DNA of 64,000 nucleotides from Fibrivirga algicola (GCF_011742925.1 NZ_WAEL01000001.1:992001-1056000), one strand, 5' to 3'. Positions 51,157-61,175 are shown, numbered from the stretch's first letter. Notes: generated by a model not told the origin, from the letters alone. Translations and numbers: made by a program.

Positions 51157-53414
51157 TATTGGAAATCGCTGTTAAAGTCGTCGTTAAAATCAGATATGAT
51201 CACTGTCTCGGGTACGTCTAGTAGTACGGCTTCCGGTTCGCTGTAGGCTGTCGTTGCCGAGGTCGTCAGCAGCGCACTGGCGATCGTGGCAATGGCAACG
51301 CGATTAACCCCCGGCTCAAACCGCACATTGCGCAGCCGGTTGGTCGTCTGTGGCCAGAGCGTATACAGCGCCGTTTCGCCACTAGCCCGATCAATACGCA
51401 GCGTTAGCGGATCGGCACCTGTTACGATGCGCAGTTGATACTCTCCGGCCGGAAACTGCAAGCCTTCCCGTAGTTCTCCCTCAAAGGAATACCCCTTGAC
51501 CCACAGCGACAGACCATTCGCGCCGATTAGCCATGATATACTAGCGTAATTGGTTGATGCTGAGATAGAAGTCCCTGCCCACAACGCGCGCGTTTCAGCC
51601 TGCCGGGTAGCCAGTAGCGTGCAACGCCCCTGCCCCCGGTAGTTGGGTGGCGTCCCGTCCGTAGTGCTGTACTCGCCTTGCTGTTGCCAGTCGGCGCCGT
51701 CGATGGTGATGGTGTCGGATTTCAAGAGCGCCCACATGGCCCGGTGAAACTGAGCCGACTGCGAGGCCGTGGTCAGTACGCTGCTTTTCCTGCCCGTTGC
51801 CCGGTTGCGCCGCTGAAGGCCCGAGAGATCCACGTAGCTCGTTTCACTCTGTTGCAGCCGATCGACCGACAGACAAACGGGCAGTCGAAGCTGACACGTC
51901 AGGTTGTCTTCGGCTTCGGATGTCGACCAGCGCACCAGGGAAGTGTCTGATTGAAGCACGTACGCATTGCCCACCGACAGCCGCACCGATGAGCGCACCG
52001 ACCCGCAGGCCAGTTTGTAGGTGCCTGTTGTCCCCATTGGAATAACCAGTTCCGCAATCCAGGGCCCGCCGAGGGGCCGCTCTTTCTGGGTAAGAGCAAT
52101 GGGTGCTACGTGGTCGGGGCCCCGGTAGGCATTGCCCCGAAACGAGCGGGCAAAGACAACGCCGCCCGTCGCCACCTCAACGGTGAAGCTGCTACCCGAA
52201 CGGCCCAGCGCCTTGGCCACGATCGTTGCGGTGTCGCCGGCCTGCGCTGTGTAGCTACTGACTACTCCGGCAATGCTGAGCTCGTAGCGGTTGCCCGTCA
52301 CTATGTCGCTGCCTACAAACCCGGTGTAGCGGTCCAGCGTCCGGGCTGGCAGTGGTGTCAGGGCCGTAAGGGTGAGACTCGGCTGGTTGGTGTTGGTCGC
52401 CGTCTGGTAGCCCACGTCCGTCAGGGCGACCGGCGTCAGGCCAGCCGTTACCGACAGCACCCCACCCGATACCAGGGCCGTCGCGATGCTCGACACGGTC
52501 GAACTGCTGGTAGCAACTGTGATGCGATCGGCTGAACCCGGTACCTGAATCTGGTAGACGTTGCCCGCTACGATGTCGCTGCCCACAACAACCAGGTACG
52601 TATCATTTCCACCCGACGTACCCGAATATTGCAGGGCCAAAGTCGGGTTGTTGCTGCCCACGATCCGGCCCGTTCCCGCCTCAGCCGTTGCCGTTGGGTA
52701 CGTTGCCGTTGAGCGGGAAATCGGTACGGACTCGTCGAGAGACAAGCCAAGTCCCGTCCGCACGTTGGCAACGGTATCGCCTGCCTGCGCCGTATAACTG
52801 ACGCCATCGAGGCGAAACACATTGCCCGCCTCGATCGATGCGCCAATACTGACCCGATAAGGCCACGATGCTGCGTAGCTGATGGGTGTGGACTTAGTCA
52901 CCCGCAAAACAGGTACGTTGCTGTTGGGCGTAATGACTTTACCCAGCCCGACGGTTACAGTTTGCCCCGTCAGGTTGATGCGCTCCCCGTCGTAGATACG
53001 CAGGTAGATTACGTACCCACTGCGATACACATCAACGGCAATAAAGGGCTGATTAGCCAGGTGCCGGGTAATGGCCCGCGTGTAGGCCAGCCGATCGGCG
53101 TAGCCGCTGACATCAGGATAAAACGTGGTCGTGATGGGTTGGCCGTCTACTTCGAGGGCAAACTGTCGGTAATTGGTTGGCACACTGCCCACCGCTAACA
53201 CCAGATCGGTGTAGGATTCACCACGTGGTCGCCGCAGGGTACCGACACTCGTTTCAACGCCGGCCGAACTGATCAGCTTGAGCGAGTCACCGGGTTTAAT
53301 GCCTGGGCAGGGAGCAACCAGCCAGCGCAGCCGATCACCGGGCGCGATCAGGAGCGTATCGGTCACGGTGGCGTCACCGCAAAAAGGAATAAAGACAAAT
53401 TCGTTATCAGTCAT
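51156..53414 (-). CDS. Large tail protein with three internal repeats
   Basis: The protein has 752 residues. Three related blocks of about 90 residues are visible between about 195 and 420, with phrases such as GNVFRLDGVSYTAQAGD, GNVYQIQVPG and GNRYELSIAGVVSSYTAQ. The C-terminal third is beta-rich. It is likely a baseplate or tail-tip protein placed between the distal tail gene and the fibre. Confidence 0.6.
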   Translation of the reverse strand: MTDNEFVFIPFCGDATVTDTLLIAPGDRLRWLVAPCPGIKPGDSLKLISSAGVETSVGTLRRPRGESYTDLVLAVGSVPTNYRQFALEVDGQPITTTFYPDVSGYADRLAYTRAITRHLANQPFIAVDVYRSGYVIYLRIYDGERINLTGQTVTVGLGKVITPNSNVPVLRVTKSTPISYAASWPYRVSIGASIEAGNVFRLDGVSYTAQAGDTVANVRTGLGLSLDESVPISRSTATYPTATAEAGTGRIVGSNNPTLALQYSGTSGGNDTYLVVVGSDIVAGNVYQIQVPGSADRITVATSSSTVSSIATALVSGGVLSVTAGLTPVALTDVGYQTATNTNQPSLTLTALTPLPARTLDRYTGFVGSDIVTGNRYELSIAGVVSSYTAQAGDTATIVAKALGRSGSSFTVEVATGGVVFARSFRGNAYRGPDHVAPIALTQKERPLGGPWIAELVIPMGTTGTYKLACGSVRSSVRLSVGNAYVLQSDTSLVRWSTSEAEDNLTCQLRLPVCLSVDRLQQSETSYVDLSGLQRRNRATGRKSSVLTTASQSAQFHRAMWALLKSDTITIDGADWQQQGEYSTTDGTPPNYRGQGRCTLLATRQAETRALWAGTSISASTNYASISWLIGANGLSLWVKGYSFEGELREGLQFPAGEYQLRIVTGADPLTLRIDRASGETALYTLWPQTTNRLRNVRFEPGVNRVAIATIASALLTTSATTAYSEPEAVLLDVPETVIISDFNDDFNSDFQ

Positions 53415-55000
53415 CGAACGAGTAGTGAAACGGTTAGCATGGAATCAAGCAGATTGTATTGCGCATCGAGCAGTAGCCCGTAGGTCGTCAGGCTGTCCGG
53501 GCCGTCGTAGCCGATCTCTTCACCCAGATTCAGGTACGTTGGCTGGTCGGTACGAATCTGAAGCGTGTGCAACTCGGGCAACGTGTCGTAATCCCACCAT
53601 TCAGCCCACTGATAGTACAGGCATTCGGCATCCAGAAAATCATTGTCAACGGTCAGGTAAAAGACTTCCCCCGTTTTGTCGGCGTTGGCCGATAACTGCC
53701 CCCTTCGTGCCTGTTCAATCCGATCGGGATCGGTTACCCACGTGGGCTTTAAGACCAATTCGTTTTTGGACAGCGTGGCCACTGTCGGGTAGGTCCGTTT
53801 CCGGAAAGAGTCGGTCAGCCGCTGCGCCGTATCGCCAGGTACGTCATAGCCTGCCGTAACGGCTCCGAATACGAAGTCAGTGGCGCGTTTAATCGCCAGC
53901 GAGGCAATCTGATCGTAGGCGAATGGCACCTGCGGTAACTCCGAGCCAGCACGTGATTCGATCGACAATGCCCCGCCTGCCGTCAGTCCCGTTTTCAGGT
54001 AATGCAGCGTGGTCAGGTTGCCCAGCAGGTCAGCCAGGCTCAGCGAGATCGTTGCTGATTTGCCCGCCAGTCCGGTAGCCGTCGACAGCATTCCAGAACC
54101 ATACGTATCGAGCCAGTCCGACGAAAGAGCCAGATCAGTCAAACCCATCGCGTCAAGTAATACCCGAACGGCTGTATCAAGCCGTATGCCATACACTTGG
54201 CTCGATGTCGTTGGCGGTAGCTGGGTAAGTGTCAGGTACGTTGCTCCGTCGTAGGCAATCGTCTGTGTGCCGCCCGTCGTGACGGTTAAGACCAGCGAAC
54301 TATTGGCCGCAACGGTCACCGCTTTGTTGATCAGCCCGGTAATTACTCCGGCCGAGGGTGTCACCTGCAGGAGTGTCGTGCCATTGGTCGCAAGGGTGTA
54401 GCTGCTGACACTGCCCACCGTAACACTGGCCTGAATGCGACCCTGCATCAGCACCGTCACCGGTTCGGCCGTGGCGTTGGCCCAGACAGTAACCGGCATT
54501 GAGGGGTCTGCCAAGCCCGCAAACGGTAGCCCACTGCCTGTGCTGCGCTGAACAACCGTACGAAGCGAAACCGTAGGCGTCAGTTCCAGCGTGAGCGGAT
54601 CGCCAATCGAGCGGCCCGACAATGAACTGCTTTGGTCAAGTGGCAACTCGTACTTAGTGGCTGATCGGGCCGCAATGAGGTCGGCAACGCTGTTATCAAT
54701 CAGACCGACGGCAATGCCTTCCCCAATACGGCTGTAGCTGTCGTAGTCGATGGCCGCTTCGTAATCCAGCCCATCGCCCCGAATCGCAAACGTGGTCGTC
54801 GGGTTGATCTGGCCGAACCCAGCCGCCAGGATGCGCACGGCCGTCGGGTCAGTGAACCGCAGCGAACCTAGTCCGGCGACAATGCCCAGATTCCGGTGAA
54901 AGAAGCCCCAATATTGCCGGTGGCGGGATTTGGTCAACGTGAGCGAGTCAACGCCGACTGGCGGGTCGATGCCCACCCCATTCAGTTCATAGCGAATCAT
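53411..55000 (-). CDS. Distal tail/baseplate hub-like protein
   Basis: The protein has 529 residues, soluble, mixed beta. Its order after the tape measure gene and a small gene fits a distal tail or hub protein. RTYPTVATLSKNELVLKPT and the closing TLQIRTDQPTYLNLGEEIGY resemble hub segments that clamp the tail tip, but no named family can be given. Confidence 0.55.
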   Translation of the reverse strand: MIRYELNGVGIDPPVGVDSLTLTKSRHRQYWGFFHRNLGIVAGLGSLRFTDPTAVRILAAGFGQINPTTTFAIRGDGLDYEAAIDYDSYSRIGEGIAVGLIDNSVADLIAARSATKYELPLDQSSSLSGRSIGDPLTLELTPTVSLRTVVQRSTGSGLPFAGLADPSMPVTVWANATAEPVTVLMQGRIQASVTVGSVSSYTLATNGTTLLQVTPSAGVITGLINKAVTVAANSSLVLTVTTGGTQTIAYDGATYLTLTQLPPTTSSQVYGIRLDTAVRVLLDAMGLTDLALSSDWLDTYGSGMLSTATGLAGKSATISLSLADLLGNLTTLHYLKTGLTAGGALSIESRAGSELPQVPFAYDQIASLAIKRATDFVFGAVTAGYDVPGDTAQRLTDSFRKRTYPTVATLSKNELVLKPTWVTDPDRIEQARRGQLSANADKTGEVFYLTVDNDFLDAECLYYQWAEWWDYDTLPELHTLQIRTDQPTYLNLGEEIGYDGPDSLTTYGLLLDAQYNLLDSMLTVSLLVR

Positions 55001-55265
55001 CAGGCGCAGGCTTTACAGGACGTGACGAGTTGATTTTGTAATACTGCCGGGCGTGTTTGACTTCCTGCCGGTGCTCGAGCATCAGGGCTTTCATATCGAC
55101 ATCGAGTTGATTGCGCTCATTGCTGCCCATCTTATCCCGCTGCGCCCAGCGCATGAGTAGCTCATAGGTCATCTCTACCTTAGCCAGCGACATCACCACG
55201 ACGGGTTCGCCGACGAAATACTGAGTGCGCTGTTTGGGCAGTTTGCATTTTTGTGGTCTGGGCAT
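54987..55265 (-). CDS. Small protein between tape measure and hub genes
   Basis: The protein has 92 residues, basic and helical. It overlaps the hub gene by 14 nt and begins 2 nt after the tape measure stop. It could be a tail completion factor; no motif supports this. Confidence 0.5.
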   Translation of the reverse strand: MPRPQKCKLPKQRTQYFVGEPVVVMSLAKVEMTYELLMRWAQRDKMGSNERNQLDVDMKALMLEHRQEVKHARQYYKINSSRPVKPAPDDSL

Positions 55266-55267
55266 GG

Positions 55268-58200
55268 CTACGAAAACTGGAGGCGGTTTGCGTGAATGGT
55301 TGATTTTGACTGTTGATCTATCAATGCCGTTGAAAATCCTGCACTGTCTAGTGTGAGACTTAGAAGGCTCTTTGTTTCAATTGCCTGCCGCAGCGCCTGC
55401 AACTCGCTGATCACGTCACCGCCCGCCATAGCTGAGCCAGACGCAACAGGCAAATTCATACGGACTGGCATCAACGTCGGTGTTGATACACGTGGCAGCA
55501 TCAGACGGCTCACCAGTTCGCTGTTTGACATTGGCCCGATCATCCGGTTTTGCTCAACGGTCAACACACGTTCCCCTTTGCTGAGCATAGCGGGCACCGT
55601 ATCGACACCGTCCGGCCGATTGGGATCATCGACGTATTCGGTACCGGTGGCGAATGGGTTAGCCATGCCTTGTAATGCTCTGACCTGATCTTCAATCGCG
55701 ATAATGGCGTTTTCTAAATCGTTGTTTTTGAATAGGCCACGCGAAGCCCTCATCTTTGCTGTTTCCGTCAACATCTGCACAATAAGCAATTGTCGTTCGG
55801 CATCGAATTCGCGCCGCTTTAACTCACGAACAGAATCATTGTAGCCGATTTCAGCCGCCTTTTTCTGCTCAAGGATTTCCCGTTGTGTGTTAGCTAACTG
55901 GTTTTGCAGATCGGTGATTTTTCGGTTAAGCTCCTTTTGGGCATCTTCGAGCTTTTGGTCAGTAATCTTTTGGAGTGTGACCAATGCGTCTTTTACCTCT
56001 TGTTCCCGTTGCGCTTGAATAGCCCGTTGCGTTTCCTTCCAAGCATCAAATTCATCTTGCGATTTCCTCAACTCGGCTTTGTGGTCGGCTTCCAGTTTCT
56101 CAAGTTGGCGGGTTTCCTGCTCCTTAAGCAACTCGGCGTTGTCCTTCTCTTCCTTTTGAAGTTGCTTCGTTGCCAGCGATACACCTTTGGTCTTATCGAG
56201 TTTAGCCGCCTCAACCTCTTCATGTAGGGCTAATAATTGCCGTTCGTATTCTGCCGTAACCAATGCCCGTTCTTTCTCATCGGTCAACGTGGCTAATATC
56301 CGGTCACGCGTTGCTGTGATGCGTTGCGTTTCCGATACTTCATAGCGGGCTAACGCTTCGTTACGCACACGATCAAGAATGGCAACCTCTTCTATGGCAT
56401 CAGCAATACTTTGTGCATTGAGTTTCGCCGATAGGTCATAAGTTGATTGAATCTGTTCACGTTGTGCCTCATATCGAGCGTTTGAGGCTTCTGTTTCAGC
56501 GTCGAATAACTCCTGATTAAGCTTTAGTTCATCAGCAAACCACGCTTTGATTTCATCCATCTCAGCGTTGAGTGCATCCCTACGGGCATCACGTTCCTTT
56601 TCGATCAGCGATTTTTTAGCGTCATAAGCATCTTTGGCCGCGTCTGTTTCGTCAGATAGTGTCTGTTTGGCCTTGTCGAGAATAGCGTCTAATGAGGCAA
56701 TCTTGGCATCGAACTCGTCTTTTAACTGCCGTTTACGTACCTCAATAGCCGCTAACTCTTGTTGTTGCTGACGAAGTGCTTGGTTAGCCTGGGCTTGAAT
56801 AATTGCCTCAATGCCTTTCTTAACATCGTCGGTCATTGCCGCCGCCGCCGCGCTCATATCCTGATAATAGCCCAACTGAGCATCGATACCATCACGCATT
56901 TTTTGCATTTCGGTTTGCTCTCTGTAGTATTCTCGGATTTTGGCCAGCTTCTCGTTAATGGTGCCCGTAAACGAAGACATATCAGATTCATAGGAATCTT
57001 GAGCAGCCTGCTTATACCAGTCAAAGAAGTTTTTGTACGACTCCCTTATCCTGCCCATGCCATTTGCTATGGCTTCATACTGGGCTTTTACCGATGCGTT
57101 ATAGGCATCAGCAATAGCAGATAGTACCTGATAAGCCATTCCCGCAAAGCCTACAACAGACTCGAATGACATAGCACTAACCTTTGACACTTCGGCCCCT
57201 GCGTTGCTGACATTGGCTTGCAGGTCAGCTAACTGACGAATACCTTTTGCTGATGTTTTGTCGCCTATTGCCTCAAATACGCTTAGGTTTGTCTGTGCCT
57301 GACTAAGTGCGTTTTGTGCCGATTCGAGCGACTTTCCGGAAAGCAGGTCTATGTTTTCCCAAACCATCTTCACGCCCCTCGCAAACATCCCACCTATGCC
57401 AGACGCTTGCGTGCCAATCTCCAGCAGCATTGATAGCGATTGCTTGTAAGATGCGTGTTCATCGGCTGTCGCTTGCTTAAATACCTGAGCCGACTCTTTA
57501 CGCGACTGTATGGCATCCTTCTCGGCATCTATCCGGTCTTTGGCGTTCTGCTTCCAGAGGTCAACCTCAACACTTGACTGGGCCGATATTGTAGAAATTG
57601 CCGTTAGTTCGGTATTGACAAATTCGCCCAATGCCGCCGAACGTACCTTGTAAGCGTCAAATGCCGCTTGGTCGCGTTTAGCCTGTGCCGCTACTTCAAT
57701 TGCTTGAATTTTTTCAGCCGCATCTTTTTCCAGTGCAACAAGTTGCGCACTAGTAATTTTCTTACTGACAACCCGCTTATTGACTGCTTCAATATCAACT
57801 TTTTCCTGAGCGTCGATTGCTGCTATCTGTTGCTTAAGCGTATCCTCATAGCCCTTTTTTAGAATCAAGTCAATTTCAGCCGCCGATAACAACGTAACTG
57901 TTTTGACGCTTTCCGCTTTAGCCTTTACGATCTTAGGTATTTCAACGGCTTGCTTTTCCTCAATTGATTTGACGTTATCGGCGTGTCGTTTCTCTTCCGC
58001 TAGTAACTCCGCTTTATTTCCTTTTGCGGCTTCTACGGCCCCTTTATGGCGAGCCTCTTCAACTTCGGTAAGGGTCGTATTCCGGTCTTTGGTTGACGCA
58101 ACCATAGCCAGATTTGTTGACTGCATTACCGTACCTACCTCCTTGATACCAGTTACAACTTCTTCCAGTGTAGTCGTAAAGCCGCCGGTTCCCTTGAAGC

Positions 58201-59947
58201 TTACAAGGTTTTTAAAGAACTCACCCGGCGCTGCATCCCACATTTGATCTGCCGCCTCTTTATTAGACTTGAGCAGTTCTAACAGTTTAGCCGAATCGCC
58301 TTTTACTTTGGCGTACACATCAGCCGACAGTGTACTTTGCGCCAAACTCATCAGCTTATCTTCCTGAGCAAAAAGGTCCTGAAGTTGATTATTTGCCTTG
58401 TCAGTTTGGTACGCCAGACGTGCTAATTCAATACGACGTTCGTAGCTGACATTGACCTTATCCAGAATTCCTTTTAGTGTGGCGTTGTTGGTTGTTTCGG
58501 CATCCAGTCCGGCGAAGTAATCAGGGTACCTACTAATCAATAGTGACAAAAGGTCTTTACGCCGTTCGTTACCATCGTTGAGATTGAGAACTTGGTTTGC
58601 CAGTAGGTTAACGTTGGCCTGTTCGATTTGAAGCTTTTCGCCCGTATCGTCCATATTGTCGTTGACCTGGGTAGTTATAGCGTCATAGCCTTGCCACGCT
58701 GCAACCAGTAGCGATACCCCGGTAAGTAAAGCCCCAATCGGGTTAGCCGCCATTACTGCCCATAGCCCGCGAAGTGTAACGGTACTAGCCCCCGCCGCCG
58801 CGGTAGCTTCTACATTGGTCAGTGTAAGTATGCGTTGCGATAAGGTCATGTCATTAGCCCGACCTGCCGCAATCAATGCTTGAGCATTGTAGAGGGATAA
58901 GGCTAATCTACCCGCTACCCAAGCTGCGGTAGCTGAGGTAATGGTTGAGATAGTCCGTGAGATTGCCGAATTGGACCCCGCTACAACCTCGATAAAGTCA
59001 GCCGTTAGCCCGATCCCCTTTGCTATTCCATTTTCCAGATAGTCGCCAATTCGCGCCTTAGCTAGAAAAAAGGTATCAGAGAGGTTCGATATTTGCCCGC
59101 CTAGAGTTTTGCTCTGTAGGGCCATTAATTGGTAATATTTACCCCCAGCCTCGGACGAATCAAGCAACGCCTTTCGTACCATATCGAAACTGATTTGGTG
59201 TGCATCGGCCATTTTCTGAACCTCATCACGCGTTTTGCCGTAGGCATCAGCAATAAGCGATATAAGCGGAATTCCTGCCTCATTGAATTGCCTTAATTCA
59301 GTGAGCATAAGCCGCCCGTTGGTCGCTACCTGACCATATGCCAATGTTAGCTGAGGTAACTTTTCCTTGCCAACCGCCGCCGCCATATTGCCCAAAGCGG
59401 TCATGGTCGGTATTAGGTCGGCAGTAGCAATGTTGTAGGCTTTTAGCTTTACAACACCTTCGGCAACCTCGTCTATGGTGAATGGGGTCGATTTGGCGAG
59501 GCGAATTACATCATCCATCAACTCCATTGACTGCCGCTTACTGCCCAGCATCACATCAAGACTGATCTTTAGGCTATCTATCTTGGTTTTAGCGTCAATA
59601 ATGTCAGATGCAAACGAATTTATTTCGTTGAGCGTAAAGGCCGCAACCAGCATTTTCTGAAAGGAATTGACCCGATCTTCTAGCCCCTTAAATTCATTAG
59701 TAGCTTGCTGTGTATTCTTCGTTGTTTCTGACCCTGCTTTTTTGAGGGAGGTCGTTTGTTCGTCAATGGCTGAATTGACGTTTTTAATCGCCGTGGCTTG
59801 GAGTAGATGCCCGCGAAGGTTAGCGTCGGATGCTGCTGCCGCCTGTTGTTGACTTAACTTGGTAAGCCGAATTATTTCTTCTAGTTGCTCGCTGATAGTG
59901 CTGAGGTTACTCACCGCCTGGACAACTACCCTGATAGGTTCTGACAC
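55268..59947 (-). CDS. Tail tape measure protein
   Basis: The protein has 1559 residues. An N-terminal tape-measure domain (about 70-270), hydrophobic helices near 385-425 and very long charged coiled coils (about 700-1450, rich in Glu, Lys, Gln, Ala) are as expected. Known tape measures set about 0.15 nm of tail per residue, so the tail would be near 230 nm. It is the first gene of the late operon, which is unusual. The protein also helps DNA ejection. Confidence 0.92.
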   Translation of the reverse strand: MSEPIRVVVQAVSNLSTISEQLEEIIRLTKLSQQQAAAASDANLRGHLLQATAIKNVNSAIDEQTTSLKKAGSETTKNTQQATNEFKGLEDRVNSFQKMLVAAFTLNEINSFASDIIDAKTKIDSLKISLDVMLGSKRQSMELMDDVIRLAKSTPFTIDEVAEGVVKLKAYNIATADLIPTMTALGNMAAAVGKEKLPQLTLAYGQVATNGRLMLTELRQFNEAGIPLISLIADAYGKTRDEVQKMADAHQISFDMVRKALLDSSEAGGKYYQLMALQSKTLGGQISNLSDTFFLAKARIGDYLENGIAKGIGLTADFIEVVAGSNSAISRTISTITSATAAWVAGRLALSLYNAQALIAAGRANDMTLSQRILTLTNVEATAAAGASTVTLRGLWAVMAANPIGALLTGVSLLVAAWQGYDAITTQVNDNMDDTGEKLQIEQANVNLLANQVLNLNDGNERRKDLLSLLISRYPDYFAGLDAETTNNATLKGILDKVNVSYERRIELARLAYQTDKANNQLQDLFAQEDKLMSLAQSTLSADVYAKVKGDSAKLLELLKSNKEAADQMWDAAPGEFFKNLVSFKGTGGFTTTLEEVVTGIKEVGTVMQSTNLAMVASTKDRNTTLTEVEEARHKGAVEAAKGNKAELLAEEKRHADNVKSIEEKQAVEIPKIVKAKAESVKTVTLLSAAEIDLILKKGYEDTLKQQIAAIDAQEKVDIEAVNKRVVSKKITSAQLVALEKDAAEKIQAIEVAAQAKRDQAAFDAYKVRSAALGEFVNTELTAISTISAQSSVEVDLWKQNAKDRIDAEKDAIQSRKESAQVFKQATADEHASYKQSLSMLLEIGTQASGIGGMFARGVKMVWENIDLLSGKSLESAQNALSQAQTNLSVFEAIGDKTSAKGIRQLADLQANVSNAGAEVSKVSAMSFESVVGFAGMAYQVLSAIADAYNASVKAQYEAIANGMGRIRESYKNFFDWYKQAAQDSYESDMSSFTGTINEKLAKIREYYREQTEMQKMRDGIDAQLGYYQDMSAAAAAMTDDVKKGIEAIIQAQANQALRQQQQELAAIEVRKRQLKDEFDAKIASLDAILDKAKQTLSDETDAAKDAYDAKKSLIEKERDARRDALNAEMDEIKAWFADELKLNQELFDAETEASNARYEAQREQIQSTYDLSAKLNAQSIADAIEEVAILDRVRNEALARYEVSETQRITATRDRILATLTDEKERALVTAEYERQLLALHEEVEAAKLDKTKGVSLATKQLQKEEKDNAELLKEQETRQLEKLEADHKAELRKSQDEFDAWKETQRAIQAQREQEVKDALVTLQKITDQKLEDAQKELNRKITDLQNQLANTQREILEQKKAAEIGYNDSVRELKRREFDAERQLLIVQMLTETAKMRASRGLFKNNDLENAIIAIEDQVRALQGMANPFATGTEYVDDPNRPDGVDTVPAMLSKGERVLTVEQNRMIGPMSNSELVSRLMLPRVSTPTLMPVRMNLPVASGSAMAGGDVISELQALRQAIETKSLLSLTLDSAGFSTALIDQQSKSTIHANRLQFS

Positions 59948-60191
59948 GTTTTTCTATAGTTCCACGCTTTAGGTTTGGTCTGTTACCTATGTGGCAACGC
60001 TAACCCGGTACACGATTTGCCAGTGCGGGGAGCAACGGCCAGTAAGTGAATGGTGATTAGCTGTAAAAATACATTGACAAGTATTTATTGTAATGCTAAA
60101 TAATCGATAATTATAGTAAATATCTGTCAATGTCTAGGCCATAAAAAAGCCGCCCGATTGCTCAGGCGGCTTTTCCGTTAATGTCTAAATG
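59948..60191. promoter_or_regulatory. Late operon control region with divergent operators
   Basis: Two operator-like sites face each other: 60074-60088 (TTGACAAGTATTTAT) and 60118-60130 (reverse of TTGACAGATATTT). They bracket an AT-rich 29-nt core and lie upstream of the tape measure gene. The same motif sits at the early promoters at 25.5 and 25.9 kb. A clean TAnnTTTG box is not seen on the minus strand, though TATTTTTA near 60070 is close. Confidence 0.55.
60145..60174 (-). terminator. Terminator after the RelE-like gene
   Basis: AAAAGCCGCC (60145-60154) pairs with GGCGGCTTTT (60165-60174), loop 10 nt, with T-runs at both ends. It stops the cargo transcript before the late operon control region. 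Confidence 0.85.
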
Positions 60192-60647
60192 TTATACTGT
60201 AATCTCTAACTCTTCCGAAGGGTCGATTTTAGCTAGCTTCTTATCCAGATCATGCTCAATCAACGCCCCACTCTCATGCTCCTCTACGTACTCTTCGAGT
60301 AACATCTCCTTACCACCTTCGACTAAGTTGTCACTTCGCTGCGACCCCGCTTTCGGATAAACATCTAAAAATGTAATTTCCTGCCGTTCTTTATTGATAA
60401 ACGAAATCACCCGGAAACCACCACTCTTATTCTTACCGTTACTCTTACAGGGAAACCTCACCTTGATTACCAAACTGTTACTTCCAAAGGTTTCCAAAAT
60501 AGAATTATTGGATACAATCAAGTCTTCAATGTTCTTCCCCACAAGTTCACCACATATATCAGAAGGGCAAGAGCTATATCCATCTTTGGGGCGTTTGCAA
60601 AGGCGCTTCAAAGATGCCCGAAATCTGGAGGTGGAAAAGGCGCGCAA
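60192..60647 (-). CDS. RelE/ParE-like toxin
   Basis: The protein has 151 residues. The start FSTSRFRASLKRLCKR and VIKVRFPCKSNGKNKSGGFR, then ITFLDVYPKAG, match the RelE/HigB type: basic strands ending in a GGFR turn. Such toxins cut mRNA at the ribosome. The C-terminus has an acidic extension. The partner gene 60650-61096 lies 2 nt upstream but is not a known antitoxin. Confidence 0.65.
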   Translation of the reverse strand: MRAFSTSRFRASLKRLCKRPKDGYSSCPSDICGELVGKNIEDLIVSNNSILETFGSNSLVIKVRFPCKSNGKNKSGGFRVISFINKERQEITFLDVYPKAGSQRSDNLVEGGKEMLLEEYVEEHESGALIEHDLDKKLAKIDPSEELEITV

Positions 60648-60649
60648 CC

Positions 60650-61096
60650 TTACAAACGGCTAAGGATTGAACGTAGTTTTTCGTTGCTCTTGGCGGCAAC
60701 ATGGGCTGTCTCAATATCCTGTATTGCCTCCTTCAAATGGTCAATCTCCATCTTATAGGTATTGATTGCGCTTTGAATAGCCTCAGCAAATGAGGTACGC
60801 TGGAATTTAGCAACGCTTTTATCGCAATCATTATGAAATTCTTTTAGCCTGGGCAGAAGGGCTAATAATTCTTCAACGGCAGCCTTAGATGTGCCAAGGG
60901 CGATACCGTTAGAAATATCAATAATATCCTCAACAATGGTATTGATCCCATTGATGATTATATCCAAAACGGCCTTAAAGGCAAGAGCGCGATCGAGGTG
61001 GTCATCAGACCACCGCTCAAGTGTAACAACATCCTCAGAGGTAGATTGTGTATACACGGCCACCTCATTGATTTTAGCATCAGAAACTGCGAGCAT
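60650..61096 (-). CDS. Helical protein paired with the RelE-like toxin
   Basis: The protein has 148 residues, nearly all helix, with a coiled coil towards the C-terminus (about 95-140). No DNA-binding motif is visible. Being 2 nt ahead of the toxin gene, it is probably co-expressed and is the only antitoxin candidate in reach. I do not know this family. Confidence 0.5.
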   Translation of the reverse strand: MLAVSDAKINEVAVYTQSTSEDVVTLERWSDDHLDRALAFKAVLDIIINGINTIVEDIIDISNGIALGTSKAAVEELLALLPRLKEFHNDCDKSVAKFQRTSFAEAIQSAINTYKMEIDHLKEAIQDIETAHVAAKSNEKLRSILSRL

Positions 61097-61175
61097 GATA
61101 GGGGTGCCTATATTTTTTAAATAATAGTAATACGATAACGAATACCTGAATAGGTAATTGTCGTTTGTTGTCGCT

